Shown here piece by piece: positions 1 through 6,809 of a stretch of DNA of 8,457 nt. The DNA is from Flavobacteriaceae bacterium (GTDB lineage Bacteria; Bacteroidota; Bacteroidia; Flavobacteriales; Flavobacteriaceae), in contig JABSPP010000058.1 of NCBI GenBank assembly GCA_013214275.1, positions 1 to 8,457 of the forward strand, written 5' to 3'. Below the pieces are notes generated by a model. The model searched no databases. It was not told the origin of the DNA and worked only from the letters and a program-made list of their open reading frames with translations. The first letter of the stretch is position 1. Every line of letters starts with the position of its first letter. Both the position numbers and the translations under genes were made by a program.

Positions 1-1651
1 GCTCAGGTCGCTATCCATAAAAAATTATGCTCTTATAGAAGAGCTCTCTATTGATTTTCAATCGGGGATGTCTATTATAACTGGGGAAACAGGTGCCGGA
101 AAATCTATTCTTTTAGGGGCTTTGGGACTTGCGCTAGGAAAGAGAGCAGACTCCTCTATGCTCAAGGATACTCAAAAGAAATGCGTTGTTGAAGTTCATT
201 TTGATATCCAAAAATATCATTTATCTTCTTTTTTTAAAATCTTAGATCTAGACTATGATGCGCAAACGATCATTCGAAGGGAAATCCTGCCGTCAGGAAA
301 GTCAAGGGCTTTTGTAAATGACACACCTATAACCTTAAACAGTTTAAATGAATTAAAATCTAGACTTATAGATATTCATTCGCAACATCAGACATCACAG
401 CTTTCCGATCATCATTTTCAGTTGTACTTCATAGATGTCATTGCTGGAAATGAACCTAAGTTATCCTCGTATAAAAGAGGATTAGAACAGTACAAATCTG
501 AAAAAAAGAAATTAGAATTACTTGTACAACAGCAACGTGAGGCGAACCAACAATATGATTATCATCTCCATTTGTTTCATGAGCTAGAGGATGCAAACCT
601 ATCGATAGAAGAACAAGAAATATTAGAAGCGCAACTAGAGAAAATCAATCATGTAGAAGAGATTAAATTAACCCTATCAGAAGCTCTTCAGATAACGCAA
701 GATGAGGAAATTGGGATTCAGCACCTTCTCTATACATTGGAAAGCAAACTCTCAAGAATCTCAGCTTATTCAGAGGAATATCAAACTCTGCTATCTAGAA
801 TGTCAAGTCTTAAAATTGAATTCGATGATGTCATCATAGACTTGGAAAATGCAAATGACCATGTGGAGTTTAGTCCAGAAAAAGCCTTAGAAATCAATGA
901 TCGCTTGCAGCTTATCTATTCCCTCCAGAAAAAACACTATGTGAATAACAACGAGGAATTACTCCAGATTTGGGAAGATCTGTCAAAAAAAGTAGCCATG
1001 GTGGAAGATGCAGATGAGATCATTCAGCAACAGGAAAGTCGTGTGCAAGAAATTGCCAAAAAACTAGACGATGTAGCATTAGAAATTTCACAATCTAGGA
1101 AGTCGGTTGTGCCAAAACTTACCCGAAGTCTAGAAACTATTCTGAGCAATTTAGGAATGACTCAGGCGACATTTTCTATCGAAATTCAATTGACCTCATC
1201 TTATCTAAAAAATGGGAAGGATGAGATTTCATTTCTTTTTTCAGCGAACAAAGGAGCACATTTTGGCGAACTCAAAAAGGTGGCATCGGGTGGTGAATTA
1301 TCTCGTATTACGTTGGCTGTTAAAAAGCTATTGTCGGAAAATAGCCAGTTACCTACTATTATTTTTGACGAGATTGATACAGGTGTCTCCGGAGAAATAT
1401 CAAATAAAATGGCCTCTATCATGCATCAAATGAGTGGAAATATGCAAGTGATTACCATTACACACTTGCCACAAATTGCAGCCAAAGGAAATCAGCATTA
1501 CAAGGTATTTAAAGTAGAGCACGAGGGAACAACAATTACACAGTTAAAACAACTAACAGAAGACGAAAGAATTATTGAAATTGCTGAAATGTTGAGTGGC
1601 AAAGATATATCGGATAGCGCTTTAGTGCATGCTAAAGAGCTACTGAACTAA
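1..1651 (+). CDS. recN: DNA repair protein RecN, SMC-like ATPase (first two bases of the start codon cut off)
   Basis: RecN is a cytoplasmic SMC-like ATPase of double-strand break repair that acts with RecA. The frame is open from base 2 and reads LRSLSIKNYALIEELSIDF, the usual RecN N-terminus. Base 1 is G, so the true start is most likely an ATG whose A and T lie just outside the window; the internal ATG at 68 would remove the first beta strand. With that start the protein is about 550 residues, the normal family length. Visible motifs, numbered from that start: Walker A GETGAGKS at 29-36, a long charged coiled-coil middle (roughly 150-380), the ABC signature SGGELSR at 430-436, Walker B TIIFDEID with Asp457-Glu458, and the H-loop ITHLPQ with His489. 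All ATPase motifs are intact. The stop is TAA at 1649-1651, and no terminator-like hairpin with a T-run follows directly. The call is secure. Confidence 0.97.
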   Translation, partial: LRSLSIKNYALIEELSIDFQSGMSIITGETGAGKSILLGALGLALGKRADSSMLKDTQKKCVVEVHFDIQKYHLSSFFKILDLDYDAQTIIRREILPSGKSRAFVNDTPITLNSLNELKSRLIDIHSQHQTSQLSDHHFQLYFIDVIAGNEPKLSSYKRGLEQYKSEKKKLELLVQQQREANQQYDYHLHLFHELEDANLSIEEQEILEAQLEKINHVEEIKLTLSEALQITQDEEIGIQHLLYTLESKLSRISAYSEEYQTLLSRMSSLKIEFDDVIIDLENANDHVEFSPEKALEINDRLQLIYSLQKKHYVNNNEELLQIWEDLSKKVAMVEDADEIIQQQESRVQEIAKKLDDVALEISQSRKSVVPKLTRSLETILSNLGMTQATFSIEIQLTSSYLKNGKDEISFLFSANKGAHFGELKKVASGGELSRITLAVKKLLSENSQLPTIIFDEIDTGVSGEISNKMASIMHQMSGNMQVITITHLPQIAAKGNQHYKVFKVEHEGTTITQLKQLTEDERIIEIAEMLSGKDISDSALVHAKELLN

Positions 1652-2022
1652 GATTGGAACTCTACGATGGTAGATTTTGAATGTGGTTTTAAGAATGTGA
1701 TATTCACTATTAAATGAGCTATGACCACGTATACTCTCAATTTTGTTCTAATACCTCTTGATAACGAATAGTGATTTTATATGGTGTGATGTTTGAATCA
1801 TTATCTCACTAAAAAGGTTTCCTGAATGCTGCGTTAGGGATAGCAGCGGCATCCTTTTTTGCTTAAAAAGAGCAAAAAAGATATAGCGGATAGCGCGACC
1901 CGCAGGGAAACGCCCCTAAAATTAACACATACATGTGCGGTAATATGACTGTGGTTTGTAAAGCGTCATCTAAAAATTAAAAAGTATATTAGCCGCATGT
2001 AATATCAACTAAAACTACAGGC
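1652..2022. other. Intergenic region between recN and fabI without a gene
   Basis: This gap of 371 bases holds no convincing gene; the longest ATG frame I traced on the + strand (from 1721) stops after 16 codons. The clear content is a palindromic repeat at 1831-1920, described separately. Between the repeat and fabI there is a weak promoter candidate, TTTG at 1955-1958 and TATATTAG at 1985-1992. It resembles the flavobacterial TTG / TANNTTTG pattern, but the spacer of 26 is longer than usual and the second box has one mismatch. The sequence before the fabI start (ACTACAGGC) shows no Shine-Dalgarno motif, as is normal for Bacteroidota. Confidence 0.6.
1831..1920 (+). repeat. Palindromic interspersed repeat, copy A
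   Basis: This 90-base element has a second, inverted copy at 5798-5885. Bases 1831-1883 (53 bases) are identical to the reverse complement of 5833-5885. The rest differs by three substitutions (1884, 1895, 1903) and two one-base indels. The core is a hairpin: TTTTTTGCT (1855-1863) pairs with AGCAAAAAA (1871-1879) around a seven-base loop, and ATC/GAT extends the stem past a bulged C. The ends GCGTT (1831-1835) and AACGC (1909-1913) are also complementary. The T-run is on the left arm and no T-tract follows the hairpin, so it is not a canonical intrinsic terminator. It lies 179 bases past the recN stop. From memory it resembles short GC-ended palindromes scattered between genes in Flavobacteriaceae; I know no family name for it. 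Confidence 0.85.
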
Positions 2023-2838
2023 ATGTCTTACAATTTGTTAAAAGGAAAAAAAGGAATCATTTTTGGAGCATTGGATGAGAATTCAATTGCATGGAAAACA
2101 GCCGAAAGAGCGTATGATGAAGGTGCAGAGTTTGTACTGACCAACGCACCAATTGCTATGAGAATGGGAGGTATTAAAGATTTAGCAGCTCAGACAAACT
2201 CCAAGTTGATCCCTGCTGATGCAACTTCTATGGACGACCTTAACAATTTAGTAGAGAAGTCTATGGAGATCTTGGGGGGAACATTAGATTTTGTACTACA
2301 TTCCATAGGAATGTCTGTAAATGTACGCAAGGGAAAACACTACACAGACCCAAAATATGACTTCACCACCAAAGGTTGGGATGTTTCTGCGGTTTCGTTT
2401 CACAAGACCATGAATGTATTGTATAACAAACAAGCGATGAATGAATGGGGGAGTATTGTTGCGCTTACGTATATGGCAGCGCAACGCGTTTTTCCAGATT
2501 ATAACGATATGGCAGATAACAAGGCTTACCTGGAGAGTATTGCCCGCAGTTTTGGATATTTCTTTGGACGCGATCACAAAGTAAGGGTAAATACTATTTC
2601 TCAGTCGCCAACACCCACTACAGCTGGAAGTGGTGTTAAGGGGTTTGAAGGATTTTTAGCCTACGCAGAAAAGATGTCGCCTCTAGGGAACGCAACTGCA
2701 CTAGAATGTGCAGATTATACCATATCACTTTTCTCTGATCTGACTAAAAAAGTGACCCTTCAGAATTTATTTCACGATGGGGGATTTTCAAATATGGGAG
2801 TAAGTGACGCTGTGATGGATCGCTTTACGGAAGCTTAG
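2023..2838 (+). CDS. fabI: Enoyl-[acyl-carrier-protein] reductase (NADH), FabI type
   Basis: FabI reduces trans-2-enoyl-ACP to acyl-ACP, the last step of each elongation cycle of type II fatty acid synthesis in the cytoplasm, using NAD(P)H. The 271-residue protein is a divergent short-chain dehydrogenase. It shows the N-terminal cofactor loop GALDENSIAW (15-24), the HSIG segment (93-96), and the FabI active site with Tyr150, Tyr160 ten residues later and Lys167 (Y-x6-K). Alignment by eye to E. coli FabI places these at Tyr146, Tyr156 and Lys163. The loop after beta-6 reads SQSPTPTTAGSG (193-204) where E. coli has SAGPIRT; I recall this as usual in Bacteroidota. Gly96 and Phe208 match E. coli Gly93 and Phe203, positions linked to triclosan binding. 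The ATG at 2023 gives the expected N-terminus. Gaps of 371 bases before and 144 after suggest its own transcript. Confidence 0.96.
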   Translation: MSYNLLKGKKGIIFGALDENSIAWKTAERAYDEGAEFVLTNAPIAMRMGGIKDLAAQTNSKLIPADATSMDDLNNLVEKSMEILGGTLDFVLHSIGMSVNVRKGKHYTDPKYDFTTKGWDVSAVSFHKTMNVLYNKQAMNEWGSIVALTYMAAQRVFPDYNDMADNKAYLESIARSFGYFFGRDHKVRVNTISQSPTPTTAGSGVKGFEGFLAYAEKMSPLGNATALECADYTISLFSDLTKKVTLQNLFHDGGFSNMGVSDAVMDRFTEA

Positions 2839-2982
2839 AAAAGCTACATCATCCTATTTTCTGATATATTTCGCAAAATATTCAAAAGTTGATAATAGTA
2901 CTTATTTTTTAAAGTTATTATTAGCTTATTTCTGTAAAAAAAAGTAATTTGGCGGTCTATTAACTAACTAAATAACTTTTTT

Positions 2983-4587
2983 ATGAAGAAAATTACTCTT
3001 TTATGTGCGTTCTTACTCACGAGTTTCTCCATGCTAGCTCAAGTCTTTCCGGAGGGATTTGAAACGGGCGTACCGCCAACAGACTGGACCTCTTTTAGAG
3101 GAACCAACGGTGAAGGTGATGTCTATGATTGGACAACATCAACTAGTGCTGCTAGTGGTTCACAAGCAGCATACGTTCGATATGAAAGTGTAGCTAATGA
3201 GGCAGAAGATTGGCTTGTGACTCCTCAGTTCACACCAACCGCTGCCGCAAATATTTTAACCTTTCAACAGAAACAGATATTTGAATCATCCTATGGGTCA
3301 GTTTATACAATTCGAGTTTCAACAGCTTCTCAAACCACGCATGCTGATTTTACTATTGTAGATACACAAGCGGAAGCAGATTTTGGAACTTTATACAGTG
3401 CTCACTATGTTGATCTATCTGCCTATAATGATGTACCTATTTACGTGGCATTTGTAATGACAAATGATAATGGTGATAATTGGTACATTGATGATGTAGA
3501 TTTAATTGCTGATGCAACTGCCCCTGACTGTGCTTCAAATCCTACACCTGCCGATGGAGCTGTGGATGTAGAAATACTTTCTAATGGAAATGTCGCGATA
3601 GCTTGGGATGCACCGACCACTGGTGATGCAGCAGGGAGTTATGAAGTATTCTGGGGAACTACTTCTGGAGACCTTACTTTTTTAGGAGACCTTTCTGCAA
3701 CGTCAGTAGAGATTTCAGACATTAGTTATAGCACAACATACTATTGGATGGTTGTTCCTAGAAATTCGGGAGGTAGTACGACTGGATGTGCCGAGTGGAG
3801 TTTTACAACAGAAAATATTGTTCCATATCTACAAACTTTTGACACCTATCCACCTTCGCTATGGACAGAAGCAAGTGGAGCCTATGGCACACCTAGCGGA
3901 ACTACTTCTAGTTTTACAGGTGACGACTTTGTAAATGATACGAGTCATCCAAACGGACGATCTGCAAGTGTTAATATTTATGGAACAGATACTTATGAGT
4001 ATCTCATATCTCCTGAGTTTAACCTTTCAGGAGTCACTTATTACCTAAATTTCGATATTGGGTTAGTGGAATGGAATACTACATCATCTGGAACTTTGGG
4101 ATCTGATGATTATGTTGCATTGCTGGTAACAGAAGATAACGGAGCCAACTGGACAGAACTTACCCGTTGGGATGCTACTACTGCAATAAGTAATACAGGG
4201 CAGCGTGCTCAAGAAATAGTGCTCTCGGGCTATGGAGATACTGTTCAGTTTGCATACTATGCATCCTCTGGCTCTGAAGAGGATAATGAGGATAATGACT
4301 TCTTTATTGACAATTTCCAAATTACGACTACATCATTAGGTTCTACTAATGAGTCCATCGAAGGGTTTAAATTGTATCCTACAATTGTAGAACAAGATCT
4401 GAATTTTAGTGCTTTAGAAAACGTTCAACGTATAACTATCTATAACTTATTAGGGCAAGAGGTATTTAAAACCACTCCTAATGTTTCTAATGCTTCCATA
4501 GATTTATCCACGTTAAAAGGAGGAATTTATATGGTAAAAGTACAAGTAGGAAATACTACGGGTACCTATAAAATTATTAAGAAATAA
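2983..4587 (+). CDS. Secreted multidomain protein with type IX secretion C-terminal sorting domain
   Basis: This 534-residue protein is probably exported by Sec and then released or displayed at the cell surface by the type IX secretion system; its ligand is unknown. A signal peptide spans 1-19 (MKK, hydrophobic core, cut after SMLA before Gln20); Cys8 is not in a lipobox. Residues about 21-177 look like a choice-of-anchor J (cleaved adhesin-like, jelly-roll) domain ending in DNGDNWYIDDVDL. Residues about 180-277 look like a fibronectin type III domain with Cys183 and Cys269, a likely disulfide. Residues about 279-450 form a second jelly-roll-like domain ending in EDNDFFIDNFQI. Residues about 460-534 match the type A sorting domain (GFKLYPTIVEQDL, ITIYNLLGQEV, GGIYMVKV, YKIIKK). 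No catalytic motif is visible, so adhesion or glycan binding is an inference. TAATTTGG at 2945-2952 is only a weak promoter candidate. A strong terminator follows the stop. Confidence 0.9.
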   Translation: MKKITLLCAFLLTSFSMLAQVFPEGFETGVPPTDWTSFRGTNGEGDVYDWTTSTSAASGSQAAYVRYESVANEAEDWLVTPQFTPTAAANILTFQQKQIFESSYGSVYTIRVSTASQTTHADFTIVDTQAEADFGTLYSAHYVDLSAYNDVPIYVAFVMTNDNGDNWYIDDVDLIADATAPDCASNPTPADGAVDVEILSNGNVAIAWDAPTTGDAAGSYEVFWGTTSGDLTFLGDLSATSVEISDISYSTTYYWMVVPRNSGGSTTGCAEWSFTTENIVPYLQTFDTYPPSLWTEASGAYGTPSGTTSSFTGDDFVNDTSHPNGRSASVNIYGTDTYEYLISPEFNLSGVTYYLNFDIGLVEWNTTSSGTLGSDDYVALLVTEDNGANWTELTRWDATTAISNTGQRAQEIVLSGYGDTVQFAYYASSGSEEDNEDNDFFIDNFQITTTSLGSTNESIEGFKLYPTIVEQDLNFSALENVQRITIYNLLGQEVFKTTPNVSNASIDLSTLKGGIYMVKVQVGNTTGTYKIIKK

Positions 4588-4608
4588 GAAATCACTAATC
4601 AAATTTTG

Positions 4609-4638
4609 AAAACGTCACGCTATGCGTGACGTTTTTTT
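4609..4638 (+). terminator. Rho-independent terminator after the type IX-secreted protein gene
   Basis: A perfect 12-bp stem pairs AAAACGTCACGC (4609-4620) with GCGTGACGTTTT (4624-4635) around a TAT loop, and a run of seven T starts at 4632. It begins 21 bases after the TAA of the secreted-protein gene and lies before the promoter-like box of the glycosyltransferase gene, so it separates the two transcription units. Confidence 0.93.
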
Positions 4639-4653
4639 ATGTAGATGTTTTTG

Positions 4654-4661
4654 TACATTTG
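4654..4661 (+). promoter_or_regulatory. Candidate -7 promoter box for the glycosyltransferase gene
   Basis: TACATTTG matches the Bacteroidota sigma-ABfr -7 consensus TANNTTTG exactly. It lies 37 bases upstream of the TTG start at 4699, just downstream of a terminator, which is where a new promoter is expected. No TTG or TTTG -33 box is found 17-23 bases upstream, because that place is taken by the T-tract of the terminator, so the assignment rests on the -7 box and position alone. Confidence 0.45.
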
Positions 4662-4698
4662 GAATCTTCTAGCGACACCATAAATGTAAAATACTTCT

Positions 4699-5706
4699 TT
4701 GAAAAAACTCAGCTATTCCATTATTGTTCCTGTGTTCAATCGTCCAAATGAGATTGATGAATTGTTAGAAAGTCTCACGCATCAAGATTTTCAGGAAAAA
4801 TACGAAATCCTAATTGTAGAAGACGGTTCTCAAGAAAGCTCAGAAGAAGTTGTCAAGAAGTATAAAAAACAACTAAATATTTCCTACTTCTATAAGTCCA
4901 ATAGCGGACCTGGGGACTCTAGAAATTTTGGTATGCGCAAGGCCAAGGGAAACTACTTTATTATCCTTGATTCTGATGTAATTCTTCCCTCAAAGTATTT
5001 ATCTACAATAAACACCTATTTGGAGAAGCATTATTTGGATTGTTTTGGTGGAGCAGATACAGCTCATGAGAGTTTTTCCAATGTACAAAAAGCCATTAAT
5101 TACGCAATGACTTCCTTTCTTACCACAGGTGGTATCCGAGGAAGTAAGAAAAGTATTCAGAAATTTGAGCCCAGAAGCTTTAACATGGGGATTTCTAAAG
5201 AAGCTTTTCTAGTCACTCAAGGATTTTCTAGAGTCCATCCCGGAGAAGATCCAGATGTATCTCAGCGCATCCTAAAAGCTGGTTTTACAACTGGTTTTTT
5301 ACCAGGAGCTGAGGTATTTCACAAACGCAGAATCTCGTGGAAAAAGTTTTATGGTCAAGTAAAGAAGTTTGGTACAGTGCGACCTTTCCTGAGTAAAAGG
5401 CACCCATCAACAGAAAAAATGACCTTTTGGTTTCCAACATTATTTGTCTTTTTTGTCATTACATCCCTACTCGCAGCTCTTATCGTTAATCCATATGTTA
5501 TCCTACCATTATTAGTGTACATGGCACTTGTTTTTTTAGATTCAGTAGTCAAGTACAAAAGTCTATCGGTCGGTTTTTTGACCGTTATAGCACTATTCAT
5601 CCAATTTTTCGGCTACGGATTGGCATTTTTAAAGTCAACTTTTTATATTAAGTTTTTGGGTAGAGATCCAGAAAAACAATATCCTAACATGTTCTTTAAA
5701 GACTAA
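4699..5706 (+). CDS. Family 2 glycosyltransferase with C-terminal membrane segments
   Basis: This 335-residue protein has an N-terminal GT-A fold that should transfer a sugar from a nucleotide-sugar to an acceptor at the inner face of the inner membrane; donor and acceptor cannot be told. Motifs in order: SIIVPVFNRP (7-16), EDGS with the nucleotide-binding Asp42 (41-44), GPGDSRNFGMRKAKG (70-84), the metal-binding DSD (91-93), and GEDPDVSQRILKAG (182-195) with the ED pair of the acceptor and catalytic site. Three hydrophobic segments follow at about 243-263, 266-284 and 291-311. The start is TTG at 4699: in the same frame a TAA lies at 4687-4689, no ATG or GTG lies between, and the first internal ATG (residue 79) would delete the GT-A nucleotide-binding part. 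No polysaccharide cluster is visible around it, so a role in surface or cell-envelope glycan synthesis is only an inference. The 3' side is a convergent junction with cutC. Confidence 0.9.
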   Translation: MKKLSYSIIVPVFNRPNEIDELLESLTHQDFQEKYEILIVEDGSQESSEEVVKKYKKQLNISYFYKSNSGPGDSRNFGMRKAKGNYFIILDSDVILPSKYLSTINTYLEKHYLDCFGGADTAHESFSNVQKAINYAMTSFLTTGGIRGSKKSIQKFEPRSFNMGISKEAFLVTQGFSRVHPGEDPDVSQRILKAGFTTGFLPGAEVFHKRRISWKKFYGQVKKFGTVRPFLSKRHPSTEKMTFWFPTLFVFFVITSLLAALIVNPYVILPLLVYMALVFLDSVVKYKSLSVGFLTVIALFIQFFGYGLAFLKSTFYIKFLGRDPEKQYPNMFFKD

Positions 5707-5797
5707 GAATTTGTAATTTAGGAAATTGCACCAAAAGTTATTAAACATCTTTTTAAGAGCTCTGATTGTAAAATGATATACCACATCTTAAGTATTA

Positions 5798-5885
5798 TTT
5801 AGGGCGTTCCCTACGGGTCGGGCTATCCGCTCTATCTTTTTTGCTCTTTTTAAGCAAAAAAGGATGCCGCTGCTATCCCTAACGC
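5798..5885 (-). repeat. Palindromic interspersed repeat, copy B (inverted relative to copy A)
   Basis: This 88-base element lies between the convergent glycosyltransferase and cutC genes. Read on the minus strand it matches copy A (1831-1920), with 53 identical bases followed by three substitutions and two one-base gaps. Its reading direction is that of cutC, whose stop lies 23 bases before the element begins at 5885; copy A lies likewise downstream of recN and in the direction of recN. Near the far end AGGG-AACG-CCCT forms a small tetraloop hairpin, where copy A has a longer loop. No T-tract follows the central hairpin, so simple intrinsic termination is not the obvious function. No other terminator-like hairpin is visible in this junction. 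Confidence 0.85.
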
Positions 5886-5908
5886 GCGGTGAAAACACGC
5901 TAAGTTTT

Positions 5909-6628
5909 TTAGGCGTTTATCTTAGAGATAATATTCTTAATGATTTCAATATCAGAAATGGTTTGTTGTGTTTCCTCATAATGCTTTAGGCTATTCATAG
6001 GAATTCTGGGAACTTCTATGGTCTGACGTTGTTTTGTTGCCGACAGATGTATCTCACTAAAACCAGCATCCAAAAATAATTGTACATTATCTTTATGTAT
6101 TCCTCCCCCTGGAATCATAGTTATCCTCGTTTGGCCTTTTAATTCTTTTAACAAGGAAATGCCATTTTCTGCAGAAAGTTCCTGCCCTGAAGTCAACACA
6201 CTATGTACTCCAATTTGTTCCAATTGTTCAAGGCTTTCTATCGGATTTACCACCCAGTCAAATGCCCGGTGATACGTAAAAGCCATAGGTTTTGAAAGTT
6301 CTACCAATTCTTGCGTTCTTTTAATATCAATCGTCAGATTAGAATTTAAAATTCCTGATACAATGCCCTTAGCACCAAGATCTTTACATAATTTAATGTT
6401 ATGCTTCATGATTTCAAATTCCTCATTAGAATACATAAAATCACCACTACGAGGTCGAATTAACACATGAACAGGAATTGTAATATCATGTATTACTTTT
6501 TTAATCAACCCATACGATGGAGTAATACCTCCCACAGCCAACTCGCAACAAAGTTCAATGCGATGAGCACCAGCTTTCTCAGCATTCATCGCTGATTGAT
6601 ATGAATTTGCACAGATTTCTACGATCAT
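5909..6628 (-). CDS. cutC: CutC family TIM-barrel protein (copper homeostasis family, function uncertain)
   Basis: This 239-residue protein is close to full family length (E. coli CutC is about 248). Conserved blocks in order: EICANSYQSA (4-13), GAHRIELC (20-27), GGITPSYGLI (33-42), HVLIRPRSGDFMYS (54-67), FTYHRAFD (117-124), VLTSGQ (144-149) and MIPGGGI (171-177). These fit a (beta/alpha)8 cytoplasmic barrel. Cys6 and Cys27 have the same 21-residue spacing as the two cysteines proposed to bind Cu(I) in human CutC. The copper role of the family is doubtful: in E. coli the copper phenotype was traced to the sRNA MicL encoded at the end of cutC. Here it follows a GH20 hexosaminidase on the same strand after 158 bases, which suggests a link with glycan breakdown (inference). 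The start is ATG after an A-rich, Shine-Dalgarno-free leader. A promoter-like motif overlaps the upstream stop codon. Confidence 0.93.
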   Translation of the reverse strand: MIVEICANSYQSAMNAEKAGAHRIELCCELAVGGITPSYGLIKKVIHDITIPVHVLIRPRSGDFMYSNEEFEIMKHNIKLCKDLGAKGIVSGILNSNLTIDIKRTQELVELSKPMAFTYHRAFDWVVNPIESLEQLEQIGVHSVLTSGQELSAENGISLLKELKGQTRITMIPGGGIHKDNVQLFLDAGFSEIHLSATKQRQTIEVPRIPMNSLKHYEETQQTISDIEIIKNIISKINA

Positions 6629-6781
6629 TTGTATAGATTGATTTGAATGTGTTTGGATGATGCTCAGTAGTGAAGAACATTTTTTTTAGTTTAGTCGTTC
6701 AAAAGATTCATAGTCGCGCCCCAAAGGATCATTGTTTCAAGAAATTCTTCAATCATTTGCAAAAATGCGTATGTTAAAATA

Positions 6782-6809
6782 CAAATCTATTCTATAACAA
6801 TTTCATCAA
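6782..6809 (-). promoter_or_regulatory. Candidate cutC promoter embedded in the 3' end of the GH20 gene
   Basis: On the minus strand TTG (6809-6807), a 17-base spacer and TAGATTTG (6789-6782) fit the Flavobacterium consensus TTG-N17-23-TANNTTTG exactly. The TAG of the -7 box is also the stop codon of the GH20 gene. A transcript from here would carry a cutC leader of about 145 bases. The motif is short and AT-rich, so chance occurrence is possible. Confidence 0.45.

Noticed and set aside
68..70. ATG as the start of recN
   Set aside because: The frame is open upstream to the window edge and encodes the conserved RecN N-terminus (LSIKNYALIEELSIDF), so this ATG is internal Met24.
1201..1433. Overlapping open frames on both strands inside recN
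   Set aside because: They lie entirely within the recN ATPase-coding region, show no recognisable domain, and have no separate expression signals.
1831..1920. The repeats as CRISPR or attachment sites
   Set aside because: There are only two copies 3.9 kb apart in inverted orientation, with no spacer array, integrase gene or mobile cargo nearby.
2296..2577. 93-codon minus-strand frame inside fabI
   Set aside because: It is antisense to the most conserved, catalytic part of fabI and its translation has no recognisable domain; it is a shadow of the real gene.
3752..4320. Open frames in other phases inside the secreted-protein gene
   Set aside because: They fall in the Fn3 and second jelly-roll coding regions, have low-complexity translations and no supporting motifs.
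5355..5600. 81-codon minus-strand frame antisense to the glycosyltransferase membrane segments
   Set aside because: It overlaps well-supported coding sequence and has no promoter-like box or family motif.
4699..6628. Glycosyltransferase plus cutC plus GH20 as one glycan operon
   Set aside because: The glycosyltransferase is convergent with cutC and separated from it by a repeat, so they cannot share a transcript.
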